DNA of 64,000 nt from Winogradskyella marina (GCF_015645385.1 NZ_JADOET010000004.1:176324-240323); one strand, 5' to 3'; shown: positions 27,361-37,691, numbered from the stretch's first letter. A program made the numbers and translations. The notes: a model not told the origin generated them from the sequence alone.

Positions 27361-29193
27361 TTATTTCCCGTCCATTTTATCTTTAAGTGCTTGTAAAGCA
27401 TCATTTGCATCACCTAAAGTTGGTTTAGCTTCTGCCGCTTGAGCTTCCTGTTTTCTAACAGCTTGCTTAACGATTTTAGCTTCTTCTTCTCTAAATACTG
27501 CTGTATGAGATGCTACAACACGTTTGAATTCTTTATTAAATTCAATGATCTTGAATTCTGCTTCTTCACCTTTAGCAAGTTTAGAACCATCTTCTTTCTC
27601 TAAATGACGTGCTGGTACAAATGCAACGATATCTTCGTTAAAATCAATTGTCGCTCCTTTATCTACCATCTCAGTGATAGCAGCTTTGTGCGTTGTACCT
27701 AATGCAAATTCAGTTTCGTATTTGTCCCAAGGGTTTTCCTCAGTTTGTTTATGACCTAAAGATAATTTACGACCTTCAACGTCTAACTCTAATACTACTA
27801 CGTCTAAAGTATCACCTACGTTACAGAACTCAGATGGATGCTTAATTTTCTTAGTCCAAGATAAATCTGAGATATAAATTAATCCGTCGATACCTTCTTC
27901 TAATTCAACAAACACACCAAAGTTTGTAAAGTTACGTACAATACCTGAATGCTTAGAACCTACAGGATACTTCGTAGTGATGTCAGTCCATGGATCTGGT
28001 GTTAATTGCTTAATACCAAGAGACATTTTTCTGTCTTCTCTATCTAAAGTTAAGATAACTGCATCAATTTCATCACCAACGTTTACGAAATCTTGAGCTG
28101 AACGTAAATGCGTTGACCAAGACATTTCACTTACGTGAACTAAGCCTTCTACACCTTCTTCTACTTCAACAAAAGCACCGTAATCAGCGATAACCACTAC
28201 TTTACCTTTTACTTTATCTCCAACTTTTACGTCTTCACCTAAAGCTTCCCAAGGATGTTTAGATAATTGTTTAAGACCTAATTGGATTCTTGATTTGTTT
28301 TCATCAAAATCAAGGATTACAACATTTAATTTCTGATCTAACTCAACAATCTCATTTGGATGGTTGATACGTGACCAAGATAAATCTGTAATGTGAACTA
28401 AACCATCTACACCACCTAAATCAATAAACACACCATAAGACGTAATGTTTTTCACAATACCTTCTAAGACTTGTCCTTTTTCTAGTTGACCAATGATTTC
28501 TTTCTTTTGTTCTTCAATATCAGCTTCAATTAAAGCTTTATGAGAAACAACTATGTTTTTGAATTCGTGGTTGATTTTCACAACTTTAAATTCCATAGTT
28601 TTATTTACATACTGATCGTAATCTCTAATAGGCTTCACATCGATTTGAGAACCTGGTAAGAAAGCTTCTATACCAAATACATCTACGATCATACCACCTT
28701 TAGTTCTGCATTTTACAAAACCGTTAACGATTTCGCCAGTATCGTGTGCATTGTTTACACGATCCCATGCTTTGATTACTCTCGCTTTTCTGTGTGATAA
28801 TACTAATTGACCAGTTGCATCTTCACGCACATCAATTAATACTTCTACTTTGTCACCAACTTTAAGATCTGGATTGTAACGGAACTCATTAAGAGAAATT
28901 ACACCTTCAGATTTAGCGTTAATGTCAATAATTGCATCACGATCTGTGATTGTGATAACTGTACCTTCTACTACTTCGTCATCTAAAGTGTCAACGAAAT
29001 TTTCAGATACTAACTTTTCAAACTCTTCTAATTTAGTGTCCGCAACTTGCTCAATTCCTTCTTCGTAATTGTGCCAATCGAACTCCTTTAAGAATTTTTC
29101 TGGATTTGCTTGAGCTTCAGATACTACAGGAGCCTCTACTGTTACTGCGTCAGTTGCTTCAACCTCAGCTTGTTTTGTTTCTTTTTCAGACAT
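27361..29193 (-). CDS. rpsA: 30S ribosomal protein S1
   Basis: A 610-residue mRNA-binding ribosomal protein, built of about six S1 (OB-fold) repeats between residues ~60 and ~560. Examples are GIVKNITSYGVFIDLGGVDG, GKVVVIADYGAFVEVEEG and GIVRNFTNFGVFVELEEGID. The N-terminal ~60 residues are acidic, and an acidic/basic tail closes the protein. In Bacteroidota, where Shine-Dalgarno pairing is weak, S1 matters especially for mRNA recruitment (established in outline). The ATG start is preceded by a ~110-base leader and a clear promoter; a strong terminator follows. Monocistronic and probably highly expressed. Confidence 0.97.
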   Translation of the reverse strand: MSEKETKQAEVEATDAVTVEAPVVSEAQANPEKFLKEFDWHNYEEGIEQVADTKLEEFEKLVSENFVDTLDDEVVEGTVITITDRDAIIDINAKSEGVISLNEFRYNPDLKVGDKVEVLIDVREDATGQLVLSHRKARVIKAWDRVNNAHDTGEIVNGFVKCRTKGGMIVDVFGIEAFLPGSQIDVKPIRDYDQYVNKTMEFKVVKINHEFKNIVVSHKALIEADIEEQKKEIIGQLEKGQVLEGIVKNITSYGVFIDLGGVDGLVHITDLSWSRINHPNEIVELDQKLNVVILDFDENKSRIQLGLKQLSKHPWEALGEDVKVGDKVKGKVVVIADYGAFVEVEEGVEGLVHVSEMSWSTHLRSAQDFVNVGDEIDAVILTLDREDRKMSLGIKQLTPDPWTDITTKYPVGSKHSGIVRNFTNFGVFVELEEGIDGLIYISDLSWTKKIKHPSEFCNVGDTLDVVVLELDVEGRKLSLGHKQTEENPWDKYETEFALGTTHKAAITEMVDKGATIDFNEDIVAFVPARHLEKEDGSKLAKGEEAEFKIIEFNKEFKRVVASHTAVFREEEAKIVKQAVRKQEAQAAEAKPTLGDANDALQALKDKMDGK

Positions 29194-29231
29194 GTGCTGA
29201 ATTAAAATTTGTATTCTGTGTTTTTTAAAAG

Positions 29232-29304
29232 TTTAGCGAAAAACGTACAGAAGTTATTATTAAATTTGTTTTGTTCCTTTCCTTACTTTCTTAACATCGC
29301 TAAA
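29232..29304 (-). promoter_or_regulatory. Possible structured leader of rpsA
   Basis: In the untranslated leader of rpsA an 8-base inverted repeat (TTTAGCGA at 29232-29239, TCGCTAAA at 29297-29304) could close a ~73-base loop at the 5' end of the transcript. S1 represses its own mRNA in other bacteria; a similar role here is speculation. Between the arms I see no compact hairpin. Confidence 0.3.
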
Positions 29305-29312
29305 AAGGAGTG

Positions 29313-29343
29313 CAAAAGTACTATTTATTCTCCTGAAAACCAA
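29313..29343 (-). promoter_or_regulatory. Promoter of rpsA (TTG-N20-TACTTTTG)
   Basis: On the minus strand TTG (29343-29341), a 20-base spacer and TACTTTTG (29320-29313) give a complete Bacteroidota-type promoter. The predicted start near 29306 leaves a leader of about 110 bases. Confidence 0.62.
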
Positions 29344-29476
29344 ACACTATATTATGTGACCTAAAAATATATTTGGTGTCTTATATATAAGCTATCAATT
29401 TAATGCTATGCCTTATTAAGGTTATTACTTAAATTGGTATCTTTACAATACTATTAACAATTAAAAACTTAAAAAA

Positions 29477-29854
29477 ATGATTAAAGCAAAATATCAAGGT
29501 GTTTTAGATTTAGGAGAACAACTAAATATCCAAAACGGAGATGTTAGTGAAAAAGACGGTGTACTTCAAGTAAAAGGTACAGCGGCTACACAATACGATA
29601 AGAACTTAATTTGGGATAAAATTAAAGAAATTGGTGGAGATGAGCCTGCAGATATTATGGCTGACATTAAAGTTGAAGACGAATCTGTTTATGCAAGACA
29701 TACGGTTTCATCTGGTGAAACTTTAGGTAAAATTGCTAAGCAGTATTATGGCGATGCTATGAAGTATAAAGAAATCTTTGCTGCTAATACTGATATCCTT
29801 AAAAATCCGGATGTGATTCACCCAGATCAGGAATTAGTAATTCCTAATCTTTAA
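29477..29854 (+). CDS. BON/LysM-domain protein (Kbp/YgaU-like)
   Basis: A 125-residue protein with an N-terminal BON-like region (residues ~15-65, GVLQVKGTAATQYDKNLIWD) and a C-terminal LysM domain (HTVSSGETLGKIAKQYYGD to the end). This is the layout of the potassium-binding protein Kbp/YgaU. No signal peptide is seen, consistent with a cytoplasmic Kbp-type role rather than peptidoglycan binding, though either is possible. ATG start, with a near-consensus box TATCTTTA at 29438-29445. A strong terminator follows. Confidence 0.88.
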   Translation: MIKAKYQGVLDLGEQLNIQNGDVSEKDGVLQVKGTAATQYDKNLIWDKIKEIGGDEPADIMADIKVEDESVYARHTVSSGETLGKIAKQYYGDAMKYKEIFAANTDILKNPDVIHPDQELVIPNL

Positions 29855-29914
29855 TTTTAAAAAAAATTGTATATTTAAATATGTTTAAACATATATTTTA
29901 AAGACTTCTAAATT

Positions 29915-29946
29915 AGCGATAAGCCTTGTGTTTATCGCTTTTTTAA
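29915..29946 (+). terminator. Terminator after the LysM/BON gene
   Basis: An 8-bp stem AGCGATAA (29915-29922)/TTATCGCT (29932-29939) with a 9-base loop, then a T-run on the plus strand. The T-run overlaps the last bases of the convergent cmk gene. Confidence 0.75.
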
Positions 29947-30632
29947 TTTTCAATAATTTTTTGAGCCATACCAATAATCGTCTCCAACTGCGCTTCAATA
30001 GTTAAATCAGAATTATCGATTTCAATAGCATCCTCTGCTTTTACTAAAGGGGAATCCTCTCGTGTAGAATCAATATGGTCTCGTGTTGTTACATTTTCTA
30101 AAACATCTTCATAACTCAGCTTATGACCACGATCTATTAATTCTTTGTAACGACGTTTGGCTCTGGTTTCTGCCGAAGCCGTCATAAAGATTTTTAATTC
30201 TGCATCTGGAAAAACGACCGTTCCAATATCTCGACCATCCATAACGATGCCTTTGCCTCTTCCCATAAGCTGTTGTTGCTCAACTAATTTTCGTCTAACC
30301 TCAGACAAAGTTGCCACAGGACTTACAAATTTAGATACGCGAAGTGTTCTAATATCAGCTTCAATATTGTTTCCGTTTAAATAGACTTCAGCAAAACCAG
30401 CTTCTTTATTAAACTTAAAATTAATACTTATGTCTTCTAACCTATCGATTAAAGCTTCTTCTTTAAAAAAACCGTCGCCAATTAAATCGTTTTCTAAGGC
30501 AAAATACGTCACAGCTCTATACATGGCTCCTGTATCTACATATATATAATTCAGGCTTTTAGCTAGTAATTTTGCAACTGTACTTTTTCCTGTGGATGAA
30601 AATCCGTCTATGGCAATAATTATTTTTTTCAT
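29943..30632 (-). CDS. cmk: Cytidylate kinase
   Basis: A 229-residue P-loop kinase that phosphorylates CMP/dCMP with ATP in pyrimidine nucleotide supply. Visible motifs are DGFSSTGKSTVAK (P-loop, residues ~9-21), YVDTGAMYRAVT, GRDIGTVVFPDA and KIFMTASAETRAKRRYKEL (lid). ATG start. A near-perfect 15-base palindrome (30639-30653) sits just upstream of the start. It precedes porQ's 3' end on the same strand, a pairing seen in many Bacteroidota. Confidence 0.95.
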   Translation of the reverse strand: MKKIIIAIDGFSSTGKSTVAKLLAKSLNYIYVDTGAMYRAVTYFALENDLIGDGFFKEEALIDRLEDISINFKFNKEAGFAEVYLNGNNIEADIRTLRVSKFVSPVATLSEVRRKLVEQQQLMGRGKGIVMDGRDIGTVVFPDAELKIFMTASAETRAKRRYKELIDRGHKLSYEDVLENVTTRDHIDSTREDSPLVKAEDAIEIDNSDLTIEAQLETIIGMAQKIIEN

Positions 30633-30933
30633 TTTATGCTGAATTTAATTCAGTAAGTAATCCCTTTTGAATCTCAATAGCTATCGGGAGGGAATCTTTA
30701 TTTTTCTGACTTCATATGTCGTTAAAACAACATCGTTTTCTTAATTGTCTAACTTAATATTACTATTTCTTTTCTTTCTTTAAACGTATTGAAAACACTC
30801 CTAAAGTCCCCTCAAGGGGACAATTCTAACGTATCAACCTATTTTAAAAATTTTCAGGTTCTTCTTAAATAAATGAAATTCGAGTCTTTTCATAAATTCA
30901 AAAATGACTTTATCATAGTAAGAACAGAACGAC
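30633..30933. other. Gap between porQ and cmk with two small palindromes
   Basis: No gene is seen in these 301 bases. CTGAATT/AATTCAG (30639-30653, one central base) lies 7 bases from the cmk start and would be in its leader. GTCCCCT/AGGGGAC (30806-30821, 2-base loop) lies mid-gap and resembles short palindromic repeats found between flavobacterial genes. Neither is followed by a T-tract. Confidence 0.5.
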
Positions 30934-31968
30934 TTAATATCGTCTTCTACCGTCTAAATCTATTTGAAGTCCGAAAAAACTTGTATTTGAAGCTCCTGAA
31001 TATCTTGCATGCGTATAATTAAAACGCATTTTGTTTAGTTTAATTCCGACACCTACTGAAAGGCCCGAAAAGTTTCTCTGGTCTACAATTCGTAATTCCT
31101 CTGCTCGTCTAAAATTATAACCTAATCTAATATTAAAACCACCTTCAGGAAAAATTTCCGCACCTAAAATTAAGTGCCGTAATCCTTTATTCAAAAAACC
31201 AACTTTTTCTTCCGTTTGGTTGCCATCTAAATCTGTAGTTGCTCTAGCTGGATTAGAAACACCAATGGGCCATTTTTGTAAATTTTCTAAAGTAAGATGC
31301 CAACGTAAAGGGACATTTTCTAGCGTTTGAGACATTCCGAAATTAACCTCTAAGGGCAACGGTTCGTTTTGTCCTGCATACGTTGAAAATTGTGTCCCTA
31401 CATTTCTAATGGTTAACGCCGCATGAAAATCGAGTTTTTCATTAATATACATGGCTCCAAAATCTAATGCTCCTCCTATGGAATTATATTGCTCTAATGC
31501 AGATGTAATGACTTTAACATTAGCACCAACATAAAAATCGGTGTACGGAATTTTGTAATTATAACCAGCAGATATAGCTGTTTCGTTACCACTAAAACTT
31601 CCTGTAGAATTTCCGTTTAAATCATAGCCGTCAAACGAGCCATAATTAATATAAGTGACGCCAAAATGAAAGGTTTGTACTCGTCTATCCCAAGTATAGG
31701 CGTAAGCAGCAGTTCCGTAGCTTATACCTCCTAAGTAGTTAGCATAATTTACAGCCAACTGATTGTTCATTTGATAATTTATCGATGCAGGATTGTACAG
31801 CGCTTCTGTAACATCATGATCAAAGTTGGTAATAATTTTTCCGCCTAAAGCCGCTTGTCTTGGTGAGGATACTAAATTCAAAAACTGATAGGTCGCCTCA
31901 CCACCCAATTGTGCGAACATTGGTAGTGTAAAAAACATTACAAGAAAGGTGAGAATCCTCTTAATCAT
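30934..31968 (-). CDS. porQ: Type IX secretion system protein PorQ
   Basis: A 344-residue outer-membrane beta-barrel protein of the PorP/PorV-like FadL family. PorQ works with PorU, PorV and PorZ in the attachment complex that processes T9SS cargo at the surface (established in Porphyromonas). It has a signal peptide (MIKRILTFLVMFFTLPMFAQ), then the typical ATYQFLNLVSSPRQAALGGK and YNPASINYQMNNQLAVNYA. The neighbour cmk supports the PorQ assignment. ATG start. Its presence implies that the organism has T9SS; the other por/gld genes lie elsewhere. Confidence 0.9.
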   Translation of the reverse strand: MIKRILTFLVMFFTLPMFAQLGGEATYQFLNLVSSPRQAALGGKIITNFDHDVTEALYNPASINYQMNNQLAVNYANYLGGISYGTAAYAYTWDRRVQTFHFGVTYINYGSFDGYDLNGNSTGSFSGNETAISAGYNYKIPYTDFYVGANVKVITSALEQYNSIGGALDFGAMYINEKLDFHAALTIRNVGTQFSTYAGQNEPLPLEVNFGMSQTLENVPLRWHLTLENLQKWPIGVSNPARATTDLDGNQTEEKVGFLNKGLRHLILGAEIFPEGGFNIRLGYNFRRAEELRIVDQRNFSGLSVGVGIKLNKMRFNYTHARYSGASNTSFFGLQIDLDGRRRY

Positions 31969-32041
31969 AGATTTTGCAAAATAACTAAATCTATCTTAAA
32001 ACGATGATATGATTTTTTTATTTTTTGAGAGTTGTATTTTT

Positions 32042-32638
32042 CTAACGTAATTTCAACTTTTGACCGATTTTTATAACATCACTCTTTAAACCGTTAATCT
32101 GTTTAAGGGCTTTAACGGTTGTTCCTTTTTCTATAGCGATTCTATATAAATTATCGCCTTTCTTAACGACCCAAACTAACGGGTTTTTATCCTCACTAAC
32201 GCTATCAAAATTTCGGACTCTTAACTTTTGCCCTACTTTTATAAGTGTAGTTTCTAAATGATTTGCTTTTTTTAATTCGTTTAAACTAGACTTATACTGT
32301 ACGGAAAGTTTAAATAAGTTGTCACCTTCTTTTACAATATGAAAATCAGATTCAGCACCGGAACTAGTTTCGGTATTTGCTGATGCCTTTATTATATTAG
32401 AATCCGTTTCTAAAATAGGTTTTGTGTCTACCGAATCTATTTTGGTTTCAACAACTTCACTTTCAACACCCTTAGTTTCTAGTGTTACAGGTGCAATTTC
32501 ACCAGTAATAATATTCAATTTTGCAGGCTTTCCATCTAATATAACATCTTTAAATTTTACTTCGTCTTGAGCATAACTACCCATCAACGAAGTAAAACTT
32601 ATTAAAAATGTTAGTATTAGTTTATAGCCTTTTCGCAT
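32042..32638 (-). CDS. Exported protein with two LysM domains
   Basis: A 198-residue exported protein: signal peptide ([22 protein letters not shown]), a Ser/Thr/Glu-rich linker, then two LysM repeats ([20 protein letters not shown] and [20 protein letters not shown]) that bind N-acetylglucosamine polymers such as peptidoglycan. The ATG at 32638 is preferred; an in-frame TTG at 32665 would add nine basic residues in front of the signal peptide. The ATG start overlaps the end of lon by 17 bases, so the gene is probably translationally coupled to lon. Confidence 0.85.
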   Translation of the reverse strand: MRKGYKLILTFLISFTSLMGSYAQDEVKFKDVILDGKPAKLNIITGEIAPVTLETKGVESEVVETKIDSVDTKPILETDSNIIKASANTETSSGAESDFHIVKEGDNLFKLSVQYKSSLNELKKANHLETTLIKVGQKLRVRNFDSVSEDKNPLVWVVKKGDNLYRIAIEKGTTVKALKQINGLKSDVIKIGQKLKLR

Positions 32639-35075
32639 TTTGTACTTTTTGCTTTGTAATCGCAAGTTTTAAAACATCGCTCATATCTTTTACATAGTGA
32701 AACGTTAAACCTTTTAAATATTCTGGCTTAATTTCATCAATATCTCTACGGTTGTCTTCACAAAGTAAAATCTCTTTAATACGAGCACGTTTCGCTGCTA
32801 AGATTTTTTCTTTGATACCACCAACAGGTAATACTTTACCTCTTAACGTAATTTCACCTGTCATAGCTAAGCTCTTTTTAACTTTACGCTGTGTAAACAA
32901 AGATACTAAAGAAGTTAACATAGTGACACCTGCACTAGGACCATCTTTTGGCGTCGCTCCTTCTGGGACGTGAATATGTACATTATATTTCTCAAAAACT
33001 TCAGGTTTAATCCCAAACTCATCTGCATTTGCTTTTATGTATTCCATTGCAATAGTTGCGGACTCCTTCATAACCTTTCCTAAGTTTCCTGTAATGGATA
33101 AAGTGCCTTTTCCTTTAGATAAAATAGATTCAATAAATAAAATATCACCTCCAACACTTGTCCATGCCAAACCCGTTACAACACCTGCAACATCATTGTT
33201 TTCGTATTTATCGCGCTCTAATCTTGGACTTCCAAGAACTTCAATAACATCGTCATTAGAGATTTTAATATTATAATCTTCTTCCATAGCGATGTTCTTG
33301 GCAGCATAACGCACCATTTTTGCTATTTGCTTTTCTAAGCCTCTAACTCCAGATTCGCGCGTGTAACCTTCAACAATCTTTTCTAATTGCGGCTTTCCTA
33401 TTTTTAAAGCTTTAGCATCTAAGCCATGCTCTTTTAATTGCTTTGGTAATAAATGACGCTTAGCAATTTCAACTTTTTCTTCAATAGTATACCCTGTGAC
33501 ATTAATGATTTCCATACGATCTCTTAGTGCCGGCTGAATAGTATTTAAGCTATTAGACGTTGCAATAAACATCACTTTAGACAAATCGTATCCCATTTCT
33601 AGGAAATTATCGTAAAACTCGTTGTTTTGCTCAGGATCTAAAACTTCTAACATTGCCGAAGACGGATCACCTTGACTACCAGTTGACAATTTATCGATTT
33701 CATCTAAAACAAACACAGGATTAGACGTTTGTGCTTTCTTTAAACTTTGAATAATTCGTCCTGGCATGGCGCCTATATAGGTTTTTCTATGACCACGGAT
33801 TTCTGCTTCATCGCGCAATCCACCCAATGAAATTCGCACATATTCTCTACCTAATGCTTCTGCTACAGATTTCCCTAAAGATGTTTTACCAACACCTGGA
33901 GGTCCATAAAGACAAAGAATTGGCGATTTCATATCGTTTCTCAGTTTTAAAACCGCTAAATATTCAATGATTCGCTTTTTTACATCCTCTAATCCAAAAT
34001 GGTCACGGTCTAAGATTTTCTGTGCACGTTTTAAATCAAATTTATCTTTGCTAAACTCATTCCAAGGTAAATCTAAAAACAGGTCTAAATAATTACGTTG
34101 AATTGAATACTCAGCCACTTGAGGATTCATACGTTGCATTTTAGATAATTCTTTTTCAAAATGCGTCTTAACCTTATCGTCCCATTTCTTTTTCTTAGCA
34201 CGTGTTTTCATCTCTTCTATTTCTTCGCCAGAAGACACACCTCCACCCAATTCTTCTTGAATGGTTTTCATTTGTTGGTGTAAGAAATATTCACGTTGTT
34301 GTTGGTTCATATCACTTTGAACCTTAGACTGAATATCATTTTTAAGCTCAAGCTTTTGATACTCAAGATTCATGAACTTCAACGTCTGAAGCGCGCGTTC
34401 TTTTAGATCATTAATCTTTAATAGTTCTTGCTTCTCCTCCACTTTTAAATTCATGTTAGACGACACAAAGTTGACTAAGAATGAATCGCTTTCAATATTC
34501 TTAATTGCAAAACTTGCTTCAGTAGGAATGTTTGGACTTTCTTTAATAATGTCTAAAGATAAATCCTTTATAGAATCTATAATTGCTCTAAATTCTTCAT
34601 TTTCTTTCGCTGGTTTTGCTTCGGAAATAGCGGAAATTGTTGCCGTTAGATACGGTTTTTCAGCAACGACCTCGTTAATAGCAAATCGCTTTTTACCTTG
34701 AATAATAACGGTTGTATTACCATCAGGCATTTTGAGCACTTTTAAAATTCGTGCTACAGTTCCTGTTTTATAAATATCTTTTGCCGTTGGATTTTCAACC
34801 GCTTCATCTTTTTGAGATACGACACCAATTACTTTTCCGCCTTTATTAGCATCATTAATTAGTTTTATAGATGTATCTCTTCCTGCTGTAATCGGAATTA
34901 CAACCCCTGGAAATAAAACCGTATTACGCAACGGTAAAATTGGTAAAGATTCCGGTAAAGATTCATTGTTTATTGCTTCTTCATCTTCAGGCGTCATTAA
35001 TGGAATTAATTCTGAATTCTCATCAAAATCCTGAAATGACAGATTGTCTAAGTTTAAAAAATTTGATTTCGCCAT
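32622..35075 (-). CDS. lon: ATP-dependent protease Lon
   Basis: An 817-residue cytoplasmic AAA+ serine protease that degrades damaged and regulatory proteins. Order of parts: Lon N-domain ([20 protein letters not shown]), coiled coil, Walker A GPPGVGKT at 391-398, Walker [10 protein letters not shown], and a protease domain with the Ser of [11 protein letters not shown] and the Lys of LPVGGIKEK. All catalytic residues are present. ATG start. The downstream LysM gene overlaps it by 17 bases. The upstream 380-base gap contains a palindromic element, and no clear promoter match was found. Confidence 0.97.
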   Translation of the reverse strand: MAKSNFLNLDNLSFQDFDENSELIPLMTPEDEEAINNESLPESLPILPLRNTVLFPGVVIPITAGRDTSIKLINDANKGGKVIGVVSQKDEAVENPTAKDIYKTGTVARILKVLKMPDGNTTVIIQGKKRFAINEVVAEKPYLTATISAISEAKPAKENEEFRAIIDSIKDLSLDIIKESPNIPTEASFAIKNIESDSFLVNFVSSNMNLKVEEKQELLKINDLKERALQTLKFMNLEYQKLELKNDIQSKVQSDMNQQQREYFLHQQMKTIQEELGGGVSSGEEIEEMKTRAKKKKWDDKVKTHFEKELSKMQRMNPQVAEYSIQRNYLDLFLDLPWNEFSKDKFDLKRAQKILDRDHFGLEDVKKRIIEYLAVLKLRNDMKSPILCLYGPPGVGKTSLGKSVAEALGREYVRISLGGLRDEAEIRGHRKTYIGAMPGRIIQSLKKAQTSNPVFVLDEIDKLSTGSQGDPSSAMLEVLDPEQNNEFYDNFLEMGYDLSKVMFIATSNSLNTIQPALRDRMEIINVTGYTIEEKVEIAKRHLLPKQLKEHGLDAKALKIGKPQLEKIVEGYTRESGVRGLEKQIAKMVRYAAKNIAMEEDYNIKISNDDVIEVLGSPRLERDKYENNDVAGVVTGLAWTSVGGDILFIESILSKGKGTLSITGNLGKVMKESATIAMEYIKANADEFGIKPEVFEKYNVHIHVPEGATPKDGPSAGVTMLTSLVSLFTQRKVKKSLAMTGEITLRGKVLPVGGIKEKILAAKRARIKEILLCEDNRRDIDEIKPEYLKGLTFHYVKDMSDVLKLAITKQKVQNAKRL

Positions 35076-35457
35076 ATATAATTTTGAGCCATTCTGTCAT
35101 TAATCACAACAAAAAAGCATTCGTTTAAATGTATTAATAATTAATTTCACATTGAACATCAAAGGGTTATAAGATATCCAAAGTTATTCACACTACAGTA
35201 ATTTCAATTGTTATGCCATTACCTTTGATTTACTAAAAGTATTTTGTTTTTTTTTTGAATAGGATCATCACTTCGAGTGAATTGATGCGATGATAATTGA
35301 ATCAATAAGTATCGAGAAGCCATCTTAGCAAATGTTCTCTATAGATTTTGCTCATGCTTCTCAAAACATTCGAACTGACGAAAAGCATTCAATAAATAAC
35401 TTTTTTTTATATCAACTGTAACAATACTAAAATAACATCATCTATAAGTAAAAGCAA
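35076..35457. other. Intergenic gap between lon and the ECF sigma gene, with a palindromic element
   Basis: No gene is seen. The stretch from about 35268 to 35390 holds inverted segments: GAGAAGC (35314-35320) with GCTTCTC (35356-35362), and related flanking phrases CACTTCGAGTG and ACATTCGAACTGACG. These resemble the dispersed palindromic repeats between flavobacterial genes. The remaining sequence, AT-rich with T-runs, should hold the divergent promoters of lon and the sigma operon, but no TAnnTTTG box is convincing. Confidence 0.5.
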
Positions 35458-35466
35458 TTGTTTTTT

Positions 35467-36021
35467 TTGACATCAACCAATCAAAATATCGAACAGTTAT
35501 TACAGCTTTGTAAATCTGGAAACCAACGTGCGCAGTTGGAAATTTATAACAGATATAACAAAGCCATGTATAATACAGCCCTTAGAATTGTAAAAGATTC
35601 TTTTAAGGCTGAAGACATCATGCAAGAGTCCTTTTTAACGGCTTTTACAAAATTAAACACGTTAGAAGACATCAACATGTTTGGTGCATGGTTAAAACGT
35701 ATTGTCATAAACAATAGTATTGGCTATTACAACAAAATGGCAAAGCATAATGAAGTGCCTTTAGATACGGTTATCTATAAAGTTGAAGACAACAGTAACG
35801 ACGGAATTGAGGAACATGAACAGCATAATGAGAAAGTGACACAAATTTTAGATGTTATGAAAACTTTAAAACCTAATTACAATTTGAGTCTTACACTGCA
35901 TTTAATTGAAGGTTACGATTACGAAGAAATTGGCGAGATTATGAATATCTCTTATGCCAATTGCAGAACATTAATATCGCGAGCGAAAGAGAGTTTAAGA
36001 AAAAAGTTAGCAGTAATATAA
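35467..36021 (+). CDS. ECF-type RNA polymerase sigma factor
   Basis: About 184 residues with region 2 (YNRYNKAMYNTALRIVKDSF, then AEDIMQESFLTAFTKLN) and a C-terminal region 4 helix-turn-helix (EGYDYEEIGEIMNISYANCRTLISRAKESLRKKL). It directs RNA polymerase to a small regulon. Two in-frame TTG codons (35458 and 35467) are the only start candidates before the conserved region; the second gives a more usual hydrophilic start. The next gene begins 2 bases after its stop and encodes a membrane protein of anti-sigma type. Autoregulation of the four-gene operon is likely but inferred. Confidence 0.9.
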   Translation: MTSTNQNIEQLLQLCKSGNQRAQLEIYNRYNKAMYNTALRIVKDSFKAEDIMQESFLTAFTKLNTLEDINMFGAWLKRIVINNSIGYYNKMAKHNEVPLDTVIYKVEDNSNDGIEEHEQHNEKVTQILDVMKTLKPNYNLSLTLHLIEGYDYEEIGEIMNISYANCRTLISRAKESLRKKLAVI

Positions 36022-36023
36022 TT

Positions 36024-36581
36024 ATGGAAAAAGATAATTTAGACAGCTTATTTGATGGTTTGAAGGATCAGTTTGATATTGAAACCCCTCAATACAACCA
36101 TAAACAAAGGTTTGTAGAAAAGTTGAAGGCAAGTGAAGAAGCTTCTACTAAAGGTAAAAAGAAAACTAGTTTTAATTGGAAACCTTATTTAGCAATTGCA
36201 GCATCATTGGTCATCTGTTTTAGCATTTATACAACCTTACAAAACGAACCTAAAACTTTAGATCTAGCCAATGTTTCGCCAGAAATGTCTGAAACACAAA
36301 ACTTTTTTACGGTTACCATTGAAAATGAATTAAAGAAACTCAACAAAGCGCGTTCACCTTTAACAAACAAAATCATAAATGATGCTTTAGTACAAATAGA
36401 ACTTTTAGAAACCGATTACCAAAAATTAAAAACAGATTTAACCGAAAGCGGAAAAAACCAACGTGTTATTTATGCGATGATTTCTAACTTTCAAACCAGA
36501 ATAGACATTTTAAATACCGTTTTAGAACAAATTGAAACTGTTAAACAATACAAATCCAACTCCGATGAGAACATTATATAA
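36024..36581 (+). CDS. Probable anti-sigma factor, single membrane helix
   Basis: A 185-residue protein: a charged cytoplasmic N-terminus (MEKDNLDSLFDGLKDQFDIE), one membrane helix at about residues 51-72 (YLAIAASLVICFSIYTTL), and an extracytoplasmic helical part. The start 2 bases after the sigma stop and this topology fit an anti-sigma factor that holds the ECF sigma at the membrane. No zinc-binding HxxxCxxC motif is seen, so it would be a non-ZAS type. The longer frame starting inside the sigma gene is rejected. The function is inferred from position and topology. Confidence 0.72.
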   Translation: MEKDNLDSLFDGLKDQFDIETPQYNHKQRFVEKLKASEEASTKGKKKTSFNWKPYLAIAASLVICFSIYTTLQNEPKTLDLANVSPEMSETQNFFTVTIENELKKLNKARSPLTNKIINDALVQIELLETDYQKLKTDLTESGKNQRVIYAMISNFQTRIDILNTVLEQIETVKQYKSNSDENII

Positions 36582-37656
36582 ACTCTGCTTTTTTCTAATC
36601 TTGATGCCTACACTTTTGCTAGCATCAAATGAGACACCTATAGCGGCAAAACATGAAAAACAAAAAACGCTAAAAAAATCTTTCAACGTAAATGCTGATG
36701 CCACCTTTAATATTACCAGCAGATATGGAAATATTGATATTATTACATGGGACAAAAATCGTATTGATGTCCAAGTCACCATTAAAGTAAATGGTAATAA
36801 TGAAAACAAGGTTAACGAAAGATTGAACGAATTAGATGTTGCCTGGCAATCTGCACCTCATAAAGTTTCAGCAATTACATCAATTGGCGGCAACAGTTAT
36901 GATACGTCTTGGTGGAATAAAAAATTAGGAAACAATGTAAAGATAGAAATTAACTACTTGGTTAAGATGCCTATTACAAACAACGTAAAGCTCTTTAACG
37001 ATTATGGCTACATCAATTTAGACAAGCTTGAGGGTAATGCCTATATAAAATGTGATTATGGTAAAGTCACCACCAAAGAACTCATGGGAACATCTAACAC
37101 CATACGATTAGATTATACAAAAAACAGCTATTTTGAATATATAAACAACGCATCAATTGAAGCAGATTATAGTGAGTTTACAATCGCGAAAGTCAAAGAC
37201 TTAAATTTGGAAGCCGATTATACAACGTCTGTCATTGAAATTGCTGAAAATGTCGTTTATGAATGTGATTATGGTTCGCTTAAAATTGATAATATTAACA
37301 ATTTAGATGGAGAAGGCGATTATTTAGCGCTACGACTTGGCACCATCTACAAAACAGCCACAATAGAAGCAGATTATGGTTCCATAAAAATAGACCGCTT
37401 AACACCAAACACTAAAAAAATAAATATGGACACTGAGTTTGTTGGTATTACCGTAGGCATTGATAGTGATTATAATTTCGATTTTAATATTGAGATTGAA
37501 TTTGGGTCCTTAAGAGAATCTGATGGGTTTCACTTTACAGAGAAACACACTGATAATTTTGGAAAGAAATATGTAGGTTATCACGGCAAACCAAACTCAA
37601 ACAACGCTGTGCTTATAGAGTCTGAATATGGCAACATAACTTTTAAAAATAACTAA
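36565..37656 (+). CDS. Exported DUF4097-like beta-helix protein
   Basis: About 363 residues, exported (signal MRTLYKLCFFLILMPTLLLA). The body is a run of short repeats, each with a D/E-Y-G/S-like turn: SRYGNIDI, NDYGYINL, CDYGKVTT, ADYSEFTI, CDYGSLKI, ADYGSIKI and SEYGNITF. These suggest a parallel beta-helix as in DUF4097/adhesin-like families. The ATG at 36565 overlaps the anti-sigma gene end by 17 bases. It is probably an envelope protein controlled by the sigma factor of its own operon; its ligand or signal is unknown. Confidence 0.75.
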   Translation: MRTLYKLCFFLILMPTLLLASNETPIAAKHEKQKTLKKSFNVNADATFNITSRYGNIDIITWDKNRIDVQVTIKVNGNNENKVNERLNELDVAWQSAPHKVSAITSIGGNSYDTSWWNKKLGNNVKIEINYLVKMPITNNVKLFNDYGYINLDKLEGNAYIKCDYGKVTTKELMGTSNTIRLDYTKNSYFEYINNASIEADYSEFTIAKVKDLNLEADYTTSVIEIAENVVYECDYGSLKIDNINNLDGEGDYLALRLGTIYKTATIEADYGSIKIDRLTPNTKKINMDTEFVGITVGIDSDYNFDFNIEIEFGSLRESDGFHFTEKHTDNFGKKYVGYHGKPNSNNAVLIESEYGNITFKNN

Positions 37657-37691
37657 GAAATAATTTATCAATCAATTAAAATCAAAAAATC

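Noticed and set aside
36522..36809. 95-residue minus-strand frame with hydrophobic text across the anti-sigma/DUF4097 junction
   Set aside because: Antisense to the overlapping real genes and signal peptide; the plus-strand operon logic is consistent.
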